A DNA stretch of 64,000 nucleotides from an uncultured Christensenella sp. (GTDB taxonomy: Bacteria > Bacillota > Clostridia > Christensenellales > Borkfalkiaceae): the NCBI GenBank assembly GCA_910578565.1, contig CAJTQF010000002.1, forward strand, positions 209,576 to 273,575, read 5' to 3'. The position numbers and the translations under genes were made by a program. A model generated the notes under the pieces. That model searched no databases, was not told the origin of the DNA, and worked only from the letters and a program-made list of their open reading frames with translations. Shown piece after piece: positions 16,514 through 23,883 of the stretch; position 1 is the first letter of the stretch, and each line of letters opens with the position of its first letter.

Positions 16514-18364
16514 ATGGGGACTTCAAAGCCCAAGAATACTAAAAAGTTAGCGGTGATTATCACCTATACCGTCGCCGTTGTGTGTCTGTTGCTGGGACTT
16601 CTTTTACCCGTATTCTACGGTAAGGGCGCGCAGGGCATGCTGGTTATGCAGCTTCCCAAAGCTCTTGACATAGTTTGCGGCGGCAAAGACGCAATTAATA
16701 TAGGCAACGCTTTTGCTTCCCCCCACCCCGTTATGCTTTTCGGAATAGAAAAAGCGGTAGTCGATATCAACGCGTGGGCGGTGGTTTTGTACGCCGTTAT
16801 AACGCTGTTCGCGCTGTTCGCATTCATTCCTATGGGCGTAACCTTTAAAAAGGGAGGAAACGTAACGCGCGCGCTCGCCTACACTGTTGAAATTGCGGCG
16901 GTACTTGCACTTTCATTATACGTTTTGGTTGCGCTCGATTATGCGCAGACAGATAAAATACCCGATATAATAAATATCTGGGTAGCGTTCGGCGGCACGC
17001 TGTTAATGCTTATCATACAGTGCTTTATAAACAAGGGCGGCAAAGCAGGCACGCTGAAAATGTTTATGTTCCTGTTTTCCGCAGTGGCGCTTTGCTCGCT
17101 TTATAAGTTCTACCTTGCCACACCTAAATTTCTCGATTTATGGGTTAAACTTACCGAAAAACTGCATTGCTCGCCCGACCTTTACAGTCTTGTCCCCGGC
17201 TTCAGCCTTGTAAATCTCGTATTTACCAAAACCGAAGCGGGCAACATTGTAGACATATTCAAAGCCGCGCCTTCGGCTGCCGATAAGACCGCGCTCATTC
17301 TTGGCGCAATAATCGGCGTATGCACGCTTCTGAATTTCTTTATAGATATCATAGGTCTTTCGACCAACGGCAAACGCAAGGGTTTGATTTTTAACTCCGT
17401 AAGATACGGCATACCCTTTATTGCGGCGATATGCCTGTTTGTAACGGTTGCCGTTGCAAAAGACTTGCAGGGACTTGCGCTGGCGTTACTGTTTGTAATA
17501 GTTGCAATTCAGCTTATTATAAATCTCGGCATACTGATAGCCGCAACCGTAAGAAGTAAAAAGGCGGCGGCGAACTCGGAAGAACCTTCTATAGAGTACG
17601 GCGTAAACGATTACGCAAACTTCGAACGCAAGAACGAGCCGGAGCAGCAAATCCCCGATTACTCGGACGAACCCGCTCCCGCGCCCAACCCCTATGCCGA
17701 CCCTTACGCAAATCCTTACGCTCAACCTTTCGGCTCAGACCAGCCGTCATATCTCAATCCTTTCGGCGAAGCAGAATTCCGGACGCGCCCGACAACGGTT
17801 CAACCCGAACCCGCCCCCGCGCCCCAGCCTGTACCCGAGCAGACCGCTCCCGAACAGAATATACCAGCTCCGTCATACGACCCGACGCTTGGCTATCCCC
17901 CCGAATATCTGAAAAACAACAATGCGGAATATAAACCGCCCGTTCAGGAATACAACCCCGTACAGGATTACAGAAACTATCAACCCGTACAGGACTACCA
18001 GCCTGCTAAACCGCCCGTTCAGGAAGAGCCGAAAAAGCCCGAACCTACGGTCCATAACGTTTACAGCGCCTATCCCCCCGTTGCCGACAGCGAACCTGCT
18101 GAACGCGTTTACAAGGTAAACACCGTTTATCAGGGTCCCACGGACGAGTTCCTGAGAAAGCTCACCAACGACGAAAAGATAGAGTTTGCTATGATTTTCA
18201 TTGAAAAGAGCAAGGGCGAAATAGGCAGAGTTCCCGAATACGCGATAGGCGGCGACAACAGAAAATTCTTCAGCTCGGTATTCATTTACCTTGGAAGAAT
18301 ACGCGGCATAATCTCCGACGGACTTCTGAATAAAATGTACAAAGAAATAAATATGTTCAGATAA
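16514..18364 (+). CDS. Multi-pass membrane protein with Pro-rich cytoplasmic tail
   Basis: A 616-residue protein I cannot name. Residues 1-345 hold about eight hydrophobic helices. Residues about 350-540 are a low-complexity tail rich in Pro, Tyr, Gln and Asn, with repeats such as NPYADPYANPYAQPF and PVQEYNPVQDY. The last roughly 75 residues are a compact charged domain (EFLRKLTNDEKIEFAMIF to the end) that looks conserved and may bind a partner. The layout suggests a membrane scaffold in envelope or division biology, but that is a guess. Its terminator is the one split by cassette 2. Confidence 0.8.
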   Translation: MGTSKPKNTKKLAVIITYTVAVVCLLLGLLLPVFYGKGAQGMLVMQLPKALDIVCGGKDAINIGNAFASPHPVMLFGIEKAVVDINAWAVVLYAVITLFALFAFIPMGVTFKKGGNVTRALAYTVEIAAVLALSLYVLVALDYAQTDKIPDIINIWVAFGGTLLMLIIQCFINKGGKAGTLKMFMFLFSAVALCSLYKFYLATPKFLDLWVKLTEKLHCSPDLYSLVPGFSLVNLVFTKTEAGNIVDIFKAAPSAADKTALILGAIIGVCTLLNFFIDIIGLSTNGKRKGLIFNSVRYGIPFIAAICLFVTVAVAKDLQGLALALLFVIVAIQLIINLGILIAATVRSKKAAANSEEPSIEYGVNDYANFERKNEPEQQIPDYSDEPAPAPNPYADPYANPYAQPFGSDQPSYLNPFGEAEFRTRPTTVQPEPAPAPQPVPEQTAPEQNIPAPSYDPTLGYPPEYLKNNNAEYKPPVQEYNPVQDYRNYQPVQDYQPAKPPVQEEPKKPEPTVHNVYSAYPPVADSEPAERVYKVNTVYQGPTDEFLRKLTNDEKIEFAMIFIEKSKGEIGRVPEYAIGGDNRKFFSSVFIYLGRIRGIISDGLLNKMYKEINMFR

Positions 18365-18404
18365 ATACAAAAACACACCGTCTTTAACGGTGTTAAACAG
18401 AAAT

Positions 18405-18440
18405 TAAAGCAAGGGCGAATTTATCGTCCTTGCTTTTTTA
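18405..18440 (+). terminator. Terminator at the upstream end of cassette 2
   Basis: AAAGCAAGG pairs with CCTTGCTTT, followed by a T run. It takes over termination for the upstream host gene. Its T-side also forms part of the cargo promoter -35 (TTGCTT). Confidence 0.82.
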
Positions 18441-18459
18441 TTTACGGTTATGCTATAAT
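18430..18459 (+). promoter_or_regulatory. Promoter of cassette 2 cargo
   Basis: TTGCTT (18430-18435), 18 bases, TATAAT (18454-18459) with an extended -10 (TGC before TATAAT). Confidence 0.7.
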
Positions 18460-18496
18460 GAAGCTACGGTAAATAATAATTGAGCGGAAAAATTTT

Positions 18497-19102
18497 ATGA
18501 AAATCGATATTAAAGCAATGAAGTGGACGCGAGAACCCAAAGACTACACAATCACTTCGGATAAGGTTGAAATTATAACGGAACCTCATACCGATTTATG
18601 GCAACGAACCTATTATCATTTCAGAAATGATAACGCGCCGGCTTTGCAAATATCCACGGACGAAAAGTATTTTTCGTTTGTTGTTAAAACTGAATTCGAG
18701 TCAAAAAAACGCTTTGACCAATGCGGCATCGTAATGTATTTGGATAGTGAAAACTGGATTAAAGGTTCTATCGAATATGAAAACGGGCAATTTCAGCACC
18801 TTGGCAGCGTAGTGACAAATATGGGCTACTCCGACTGGGCTACGACGGTCATTGATGCTTCGGTAAAATCAATGTGGTATAGATTTAGCCGCAGGGAAGA
18901 CGACTATTGTATTGAGTGTTCTACGGATGGTATAAATTTTAAGCAAATGCGCATATGCCATATGTGGAAAGGTAAAGAAGCGATTCGTTTTGGTATTTAT
19001 GCATGCAGTCCGGAAGATTCTTCCTTTAAGGCAACGTTTAGTAATATGCAAATTATGGAATGTCAATGGTATGCGCATAACGGAAAGTTGACCGAAGATT
19101 AA
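18497..19102 (+). CDS. DUF1349 family protein (concanavalin A-like fold), cargo of cassette 2
   Basis: A 201-residue cytoplasmic protein of the DUF1349 family, with the typical features W..R.YY near the N-terminus, FDQCGIVMYLD (about residues 72-83), SMWYRFSRREDDYCIE, and a C-terminal IRFGIYACSPEDSSF segment. The family has a lectin-like jelly-roll fold and no settled function; some members are annotated as enolase regulators on weak grounds. No signal peptide. Codon use is AT-richer than the flanking genes. It is the sole gene of its cassette, driven by an internal promoter. Confidence 0.85.
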   Translation: MKIDIKAMKWTREPKDYTITSDKVEIITEPHTDLWQRTYYHFRNDNAPALQISTDEKYFSFVVKTEFESKKRFDQCGIVMYLDSENWIKGSIEYENGQFQHLGSVVTNMGYSDWATTVIDASVKSMWYRFSRREDDYCIECSTDGINFKQMRICHMWKGKEAIRFGIYACSPEDSSFKATFSNMQIMECQWYAHNGKLTED

Positions 19103-19146
19103 CGCGGACAGTAAATTTCAATTTATATTACTGAATAATGTGAAGT

Positions 19147-19181
19147 TAAAAGCTCACGGACAGTTTGTCCGAGAGCTTTTT
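19147..19181. terminator. Cassette 2 cargo terminator
   Basis: AAAAGCTC and CGGACA pair with TGTCCG and GAGCTTTTT around a GTT loop. The outer stem (AAAGCTC/GAGCTTT) is identical to that of the cassette 1 terminator, while the inner stem differs. Confidence 0.82.
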
Positions 19182-19258
19182 GTCGTCGCTTGAAATTGCA
19201 ACTCTTGAAATTTTAGTTTTTTAATTCCCTATGGAAAGCGCTTTAAAGACGGTGTTTT

Positions 19259-19624
19259 TTATCGTCTTTTAATTAAAACGGTTATCTCGCCTGAACTTCC
19301 GCGCTCTATCCCGTTTGAAAAAACTTTAACTATATACAGTCCCCTTCCGCTTTCGGCGAACACGTCGGGCGGTTCCCCGTTTACGTCCAGCCCCTTTAAG
19401 CTGTCAGCCGCAACGGTTATGCGTATCTCCGCGTCTGAAAGCTGTCCTTTAAAATCGGCTTCGTCGCCGCCGTGACGGATTACGTTGGTCAGAAGCTCGC
19501 ACGAGACCAGTTTGCTTGCAAAAACGTCGTCTTCGCAAACCTGCTGCTCGGTGAGAAAGTCCGTAAACGCTTCAAGTTTTTTGCGCATCATATTTAAGTT
19601 GTCTACTTTAAAGTTAATAATCAC
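19259..19624 (-). CDS. HATPase-type anti-sigma/serine kinase-like protein (RsbW fold)
   Basis: A 121-residue GHKL-fold protein related to RsbW/SpoIIAB. The N-box is recognisable (CELLTNVIRHGG, about residues 43-54) and a G2-like ESGRGLYIVK is present, but the DxGxG G1 box is degraded. It starts with a GTG whose bases overlap the sigma-factor stop, so translation is coupled. Such proteins bind and inhibit a partner sigma factor and phosphorylate a STAS antagonist; this one keeps more of the ATP site than its paralogue at 20343. Last gene of the operon. Confidence 0.75.
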   Translation of the reverse strand: MIINFKVDNLNMMRKKLEAFTDFLTEQQVCEDDVFASKLVSCELLTNVIRHGGDEADFKGQLSDAEIRITVAADSLKGLDVNGEPPDVFAESGRGLYIVKVFSNGIERGSSGEITVLIKRR

Positions 19625-20346
19625 AGCAGTGCGTCCTTTAACTTTTCGACTATCTTCTTTTCCGCGCGGGAAACGAACATCTGGCTTACGCCCAGAATTT
19701 TACCCACTTCCGCCTGCGACTTTCCGTCAACAAACCTTAAAGACACCACTTTCTGTTCCGTGGGGTCAAGTTTTTTTATTTCCGTGCGCAGAGACTCGCT
19801 GTCTTCAAAAGTTTCAAATCCGTCGTGCGGGTCGGCGACAATATCGTACAGCAACCCTTCGCCGTCTTCGCCCTTTACGGTTGCGTCAAGGCTTACGGGC
19901 GCGTGGTATTCCATTGCTTCTATTATGTCTTCTTCCGACGCGTCCAGCTTTTGCGACAGCTGTTTTACGGTGGGCTTTACGCCGTGCTTTTTGTAATGTT
20001 CGTTGGTCTCGTTTCTCACCTTTACGGCAAGCGAATATATCCTTCTCGGCAAACGGACGGCGCGGGAATAGTCGCGGAAATAATTTTTGATTATTCCCGT
20101 AATTGTCGGAGTTATGTACGTGGTAAACTGGATACCCAGATCGGGGTTGAATTTGCCTACGCCGGAAATAAGGGCTTCGGTTGCGACCTGATACAAATCG
20201 TCGTACTCAACCCCCCTGCCCGCAAATTTTTTTGCGAGAATTTCGGCTACGTACATATAATTTTCAACGAGCCTGTTCCTTAGCGCAATATCTCCCGTCC
20301 TGCGGTATTCGCGGAACAGTTCGTTCGCTTCGTTTGCGTCAATCAT
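19621..20346 (-). CDS. RNA polymerase sigma factor, SigB/SigF/SigG family
   Basis: A 241-residue sigma-70 factor with regions 2 (LRNRLVENYMYVAEILAKKF to TTYITPTITG), 3 and 4 (a C-terminal HTH in SQAEVGKILGVSQMFVSRAEKKI). Region 1 is lacking, as in SigB/SigF. Start at the ATG at 20346, overlapping the preceding stop by 4 bp. Region 2 (GVEYDDLYQVATEALI) and the operon layout are more like the general-stress SigB module than SpoIIA, but I cannot exclude a sporulation role. Confidence 0.85.
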   Translation of the reverse strand: MIDANEANELFREYRRTGDIALRNRLVENYMYVAEILAKKFAGRGVEYDDLYQVATEALISGVGKFNPDLGIQFTTYITPTITGIIKNYFRDYSRAVRLPRRIYSLAVKVRNETNEHYKKHGVKPTVKQLSQKLDASEEDIIEAMEYHAPVSLDATVKGEDGEGLLYDIVADPHDGFETFEDSESLRTEIKKLDPTEQKVVSLRFVDGKSQAEVGKILGVSQMFVSRAEKKIVEKLKDALL

Positions 20347-20687
20347 ATTAAAAGCGTAACCTTTTCGATTATCTTTCCGCCAACGATATCGCACTCCGTC
20401 ACAAGCGCGGATATAAGCGCAAGCGACAGTTCGTTGTCGGCAGGTTCGGGGTTTCCGCCCGCGCCCGCTATTTCGCAGCCCACGCCCGCATCGCGGAAAA
20501 ACCGGGCCCTGACCCTTTCAAAACCGCAGTTTTTTAAAATTAACGCGCTTTCGGTCACACACACCTTAAAGTCTTCAATCGCGTCCACGTCAATATCCGC
20601 CGCCGAGCATACCGCGCCTGCGGCAAGCCTTAAAGCTGTCAGATATTCGCTGTCGCACAGAGCAAATTCAACAGTAAAATCTTTCAT
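20343..20687 (-). CDS. Degenerate RsbW-like anti-sigma protein
   Basis: A 114-residue protein with the RsbW N-terminal pattern (ALRLAAGAVCSAADIDVDAIEDFKVCVTE), but the N-box Asn is replaced (CVTESALILKN) and neither glycine box can be seen. Probably without kinase activity; it could act as a binding-only anti-sigma factor or scaffold. It overlaps both neighbours by 4 bp. Start at the ATG at 20687, preceded by GGAGAT. Confidence 0.65.
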   Translation of the reverse strand: MKDFTVEFALCDSEYLTALRLAAGAVCSAADIDVDAIEDFKVCVTESALILKNCGFERVRARFFRDAGVGCEIAGAGGNPEPADNELSLALISALVTECDIVGGKIIEKVTLLI

Positions 20688-20989
20688 CTTATCTCCATTA
20701 TTGTGTCGAGCGCGCAAATTTCGAAAAGTTTTCTGATTCTGGGCTGAACGTTGAGAAGAACGGTTTTATAGCCGTCCGCTTTCAACTCCTTATAAATTTT
20801 TACGAACGTGCCCAGCATTGTGCTGTCAATGAACGTGAGAGCGGCGCAGTCGAACTCTATATCCATTTTCTGGTTGAGATAGGCTGCGCGGACTTCGGTA
20901 TAAAAATCTTCGCTGGTAGCCGAATCGATTTCTCCCGATAACGAAAACTGCAATTTCGAATCGGCGGAAACAAGTTTTACCTGTTGCAT
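20684..20989 (-). CDS. Anti-sigma factor antagonist, STAS domain (RsbV/SpoIIAA-like)
   Basis: A 101-residue single STAS domain. The phosphorylation site is FIDSTMLG (Ser56), as in RsbV and SpoIIAA. In its unphosphorylated form such a protein frees the sigma factor by binding the anti-sigma. First gene of the four-gene operon STAS, RsbW-like, sigma, RsbW-like. RBS AAAGGGGA. Confidence 0.88.
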   Translation of the reverse strand: MQQVKLVSADSKLQFSLSGEIDSATSEDFYTEVRAAYLNQKMDIEFDCAALTFIDSTMLGTFVKIYKELKADGYKTVLLNVQPRIRKLFEICALDTIMEIR

Positions 20990-21064
20990 AATATCCCCTT
21001 TAAGGCTTTCTGTAATTTATTTATAACCTTATTTTTGCGTGCGGAAACGCAAAATACACATCAT

Positions 21065-21093
21065 ATTTTAAACCTTATGACAATAATTGTCAA
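21065..21093 (-). promoter_or_regulatory. SigA-type promoter of the sigma-factor operon
   Basis: TTGACA (21088-21093), 17 bases, TAAAAT (21065-21070) on the minus strand, with a leader of about 70 nt. No SigB-type autoregulatory promoter is evident. Confidence 0.75.
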
Positions 21094-21101
21094 ATATACC
21101 T

Positions 21102-21131
21102 GCGGCGCACGCCTTAAATGGCGTGCGCCGC
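21102..21131. terminator. Terminator of the rluA-type gene
   Basis: A perfect 12-bp GC stem (GCGGCGCACGCC) around a 6-nt TTAAAT loop, 7 bp after the pseudouridine-synthase stop. T-tract short. Loop and stem resemble the insertion target of the cassettes, but the site is empty. Confidence 0.7.
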
Positions 21132-21137
21132 TTTGAT

Positions 21138-21950
21138 TTACAATGTAAATCCGCTTTCGAATGTTTTTTCATTAAGATACGAAAGTTCGCCTTCAAAATC
21201 GAATTCAAGGCGCTTAGCCACAAGCCTTTGCCGCTTTACGCCGTATTTTGCGTTAAGGGCGTTGTCGCCGTATTTCGTATCGCCGAGAACGGGACAGCCG
21301 ATATACGCCGTGTGCGCGCGTATCTGGTGGGTTCTGCCGGTGTGCAGAATTATTTCGACCAGAGCGATATCTCCGCGCTCTTCCATAACGCGGTAGTCTG
21401 TTTTTATTGTCACGCCGCCCTGCACGGGCGCGGGATAAACTTTTACTTCACCCTTTTTTTCATCCTTTAAAAGATATGCGGTAAGGCAACCGCTTACGCT
21501 TTTAAAGGCGTTTTTACACAGCGCGATATAGGTCTTTAAAACACGCCTTTTTTCAAACCCGTGCAAAAGCGCTTTCTCCGCCTGTTTATTTTTGGCAAAC
21601 ACAATAAGCCCTTCTGTATTCCGGTCAAGCCTATGCACTCCGTAAAAGGCGCCCCTGTCCGAAAGTTCGGACAAAAGCCCTTCAAAACTCACGCCCGAAA
21701 ACTTGTCCGCTATGTAAACGTTTACGTCTTCGTACACCGTTTTATGGCTGGGCATACTCTCCTGTTTTAACGTAGTATAGTACGCAACTTCGTCGCCCGC
21801 GCGCAGACTTGCGTTTTTCGTCGCGCGGACGCCGTTCACCTTTATGTCCTTAGCGCGCAAAAGCGCGGCAAAGCAAAACGAACCCTGCGGATAGACGCTG
21901 TCTGTAAAGTCTTTTAAATTTGTATCGTTTTTGACGGTGAATTTTTTCAT
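21138..21950 (-). CDS. RluA family pseudouridine synthase
   Basis: A 270-residue RNA pseudouridine synthase. After a short S4-like N-terminal domain (FTDSVYPQGSFCFAALLRAKDIKVNG), the catalytic motif HRLDRNTEGL carries the Asp (about 104), and GRTHQIRAH is also typical. It modifies uridines in rRNA or tRNA; which ones cannot be told. The ATG at 21950 overlaps the feoB stop, so it is translated with feoB. Confidence 0.9.
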   Translation of the reverse strand: MKKFTVKNDTNLKDFTDSVYPQGSFCFAALLRAKDIKVNGVRATKNASLRAGDEVAYYTTLKQESMPSHKTVYEDVNVYIADKFSGVSFEGLLSELSDRGAFYGVHRLDRNTEGLIVFAKNKQAEKALLHGFEKRRVLKTYIALCKNAFKSVSGCLTAYLLKDEKKGEVKVYPAPVQGGVTIKTDYRVMEERGDIALVEIILHTGRTHQIRAHTAYIGCPVLGDTKYGDNALNAKYGVKRQRLVAKRLEFDFEGELSYLNEKTFESGFTL

Positions 21951-23626
21951 AAGCTGAATAAAAAATTGACGAGATATGCACCTAAAAATGCCACAGCCGT
22001 CTGCACGGCAAAGCATTTTAACGTAAATTTAAGCCCCGCTTCTTTACAGGAAGCGGAAAACGCTGAAACGCACGCGGGACACAGCAGAATGAACGCGCAC
22101 ATTGCAACCGATTGCGCCAATCCGAGCCCAGTCCCCGCAGGCATAAGCATGCCCACGGTTGCGGCAACGTTTTCTTTGGCGATAAACCCGCACAGCGCCG
22201 CATACGCAAGCCGCCAGTCTGAAATACCCATGGGATAAAACAAAAACGTTAAGCCGCGGCTAACCGTCGCAAGCATACTCTTATCCGCTTCAACGTATTC
22301 GAACGTGAACGAAAAATGCGAAGCGAGCCAGCTTAAAATGCAAAATGCGAGTATCACGCCCGACACCTTGATTATAAACGATTTAAGATAAAAATACAAC
22401 TTTTTACCCACGGCTTTAAGTTGCGGAAAAACAATGGGCGTAACTTCAGACAGCATATCTTCTTTCCTGCCCTTCAACAGGGCGGAAAAGGCGATTGAAA
22501 CCAAAAGTCCCGCGAAATAGAAACATGTCACCGCAGGAAACGGATTTTTAAAAAGGGGCGCGAGAAAAGTTAAAAACACGGGCAGTTTCGCGCCGCAGGG
22601 AATGTACGGCAAAACCGCGATTGTGCGCTTTTGCGCGTTCTCCGTGGAATAGCCGCGCGTGGTCATAATTGCCGCCGCGGTACAGCCGAAGCCCGAGATA
22701 AGCGAAAAAGCCGCACGACCCGAAAGGTTGACCTTGGCAAAAAATCCGTCGGCGCAAAACGACAGCGCGGAAGTTATTCCGCTCTCGTCCAACAGCGTAA
22801 GAAACAGATACAGAATTGCAAGCTGGGGCAGAAAGGAAAGAACGCTGCCCGCGCCGCCCAGAACCCCTTCCGACAAAAGGGAAATTAACGCTTCGTTCTG
22901 CATTTTACCAGTTATCAACGCGCATAGTTTGTCGCACACGGCAAGCTCTACCAAATCCTTTAAAAGCGCGCCCGGCATTACGGGATGAAACGCGAAAAAG
23001 AACATTGCCGCCACCGCGGCGATAAAAAACGCAAGCGCGAAAAAACGGTTGTAAAACAGTTTGTCTGCGCGGCTTAAACTTTCGCGCCCCGCAAAATAGC
23101 AGTCTTCGAACGACAGCTTTCCGGTCGCAACAGAAAAATTAATACCGTCTTCCACCGCCTTTTTAAACTGTTTGGGCGGACAGGTGAAAACGGGTATCCC
23201 CAGATAATGCGAAAGTTTTTCCGCGTCGAGACTGCCGCCCCGCCTTTTAAGCTGGTTCAGCTTGGTTACGTATAAAACCACAGGCTTGTCGTACGATTTC
23301 AGTTTTGCGGTTAAATTCAAACTGTTTTCCAATGTGAGCGCGTCGGCAACGTCGATTATAATATCCGCTTTTTTAATCTCTTCCGCGGCGGAAACTTCTT
23401 CCATAGAATAATTGGTCATAGCGTAAAGACCGGGCGCGTCTACGTAAGTTATTCCGTTTGAAGTTTTTTCGCTTGCAGAACAGGTTACGCCGTGAAAATT
23501 GCCCGTTCTTAAAGAGCTGTGCGTTACCGCATTGAACAGCGTTGTCTTGCCGGCATTGGGATTGCCCGCGAAAACCGCACGCATTCCCGGTTTTTCAGCC
23601 GCGCGGCGCAGTATTTTCAGGCGCAT
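21947..23626 (-). CDS. feoB: Ferrous iron transport protein B
   Basis: A 559-residue Fe(II) transporter: a cytoplasmic GTPase domain followed by about eight membrane helices with Gate domains (SLISGFGCTAAAIMTTRG; CGAKLPVFLTF). G1 is GNPNAGKTT (21-29), G2-like GNFHGVT and G3 DAPG are clear. At the G4 position the sequence is TKLN (121-124) instead of (N/T)KxD, which would affect guanine recognition. It is shorter than typical FeoB (650-750). Start at the ATG at 23626, preceded by GGTGGAG; overlaps feoA by 10 bp. Confidence 0.88.
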   Translation of the reverse strand: MRLKILRRAAEKPGMRAVFAGNPNAGKTTLFNAVTHSSLRTGNFHGVTCSASEKTSNGITYVDAPGLYAMTNYSMEEVSAAEEIKKADIIIDVADALTLENSLNLTAKLKSYDKPVVLYVTKLNQLKRRGGSLDAEKLSHYLGIPVFTCPPKQFKKAVEDGINFSVATGKLSFEDCYFAGRESLSRADKLFYNRFFALAFFIAAVAAMFFFAFHPVMPGALLKDLVELAVCDKLCALITGKMQNEALISLLSEGVLGGAGSVLSFLPQLAILYLFLTLLDESGITSALSFCADGFFAKVNLSGRAAFSLISGFGCTAAAIMTTRGYSTENAQKRTIAVLPYIPCGAKLPVFLTFLAPLFKNPFPAVTCFYFAGLLVSIAFSALLKGRKEDMLSEVTPIVFPQLKAVGKKLYFYLKSFIIKVSGVILAFCILSWLASHFSFTFEYVEADKSMLATVSRGLTFLFYPMGISDWRLAYAALCGFIAKENVAATVGMLMPAGTGLGLAQSVAMCAFILLCPACVSAFSASCKEAGLKFTLKCFAVQTAVAFLGAYLVNFLFSL

Positions 23627-23844
23627 TTCTCCACCCCGATAAGTTTGGCTATTTCCCGCCGTACGCCCACGCGCACCGCGCCGCAACCTATAAGCACACC
23701 CGTTTTAAAGAGTGAAAAAGCCAGCACTGTCACCTTTTTCCCGACAGTTATGCCGAGCGACTGAAGCCTTGCCGCACCGCTGCCCGATACTTCTATTCTG
23801 ACAATTTTCGCGCGTTCGCCCGCCTTTAAATCATAAACGCTCAT
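23617..23844 (-). CDS. feoA: Ferrous iron transport protein A
   Basis: A 75-residue SH3-like FeoA protein, thought to support FeoB. The core (RLQSLGITVGKKVTVLAF, then GVRREIAKLIGVE) is typical. The ATG has no Shine-Dalgarno and lies inside a strong hairpin (23835-23866). The gene heads a feoA-feoB-rluA run. Confidence 0.87.
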   Translation of the reverse strand: MSVYDLKAGERAKIVRIEVSGSGAARLQSLGITVGKKVTVLAFSLFKTGVLIGCGAVRVGVRREIAKLIGVEKCA

Positions 23845-23866
23845 AGAATAAATCTATGAGCGTTTA
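23835..23866 (-). promoter_or_regulatory. Hairpin covering the feoA start
   Basis: AACGCTCATAG and CTATGAGCGTT form an 11-bp stem between ileS and feoA; the second arm holds the feoA ATG. It may end ileS transcripts, though its T-tract is poor, or hide the start codon. Confidence 0.55.
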
Positions 23867-23883
23867 ACGGAATTAATGATATA

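Larger units (their letters stand above)
18388..19241 (+). mobile_element. Terminator-loop cassette 2 (854 bp, DUF1349 cargo)
   Basis: An insert flanked by TTTAA at 18383-18387 and 19242-19246 that splits a terminator loop. In cargo orientation the order is: variable left end beginning CGGTG, terminator, promoter, DUF1349 gene, AT-rich palindrome TAAATTTCAATTTA (19112-19125), terminator, and right end finishing with TTAATTCCCTATGG and AAAGCGC. The part from about 19108 to 19241 matches the 3' end of cassette 1 in order and length, with both ending in GCGC next to TTTAM. Unlike cassette 1, the left end lacks a clear CCCATAGGG repeat. No recombinase gene is present. Confidence 0.75.
18375..19255 (+). 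terminator. Ancestral terminator of the 16514 gene, split by cassette 2
   Basis: ACACCGTC (18375-18382) and GACGGTGT (19248-19255) would form a perfect 8-bp stem around TTTAAA, followed by TTTTTT, if the cassette and one copy of TTTAA were removed. It lies 10 bp after the stop and would also serve the convergent anti-sigma-like gene ending at 19259. Confidence 0.85.

Noticed and set aside
20684..20989. Canonical spoIIA operon (spoIIAA-spoIIAB-sigF)
   Set aside because: RsbW-like genes are degraded, duplicated and placed on both sides of the sigma gene; SigB-type layout fits better, though not proven.
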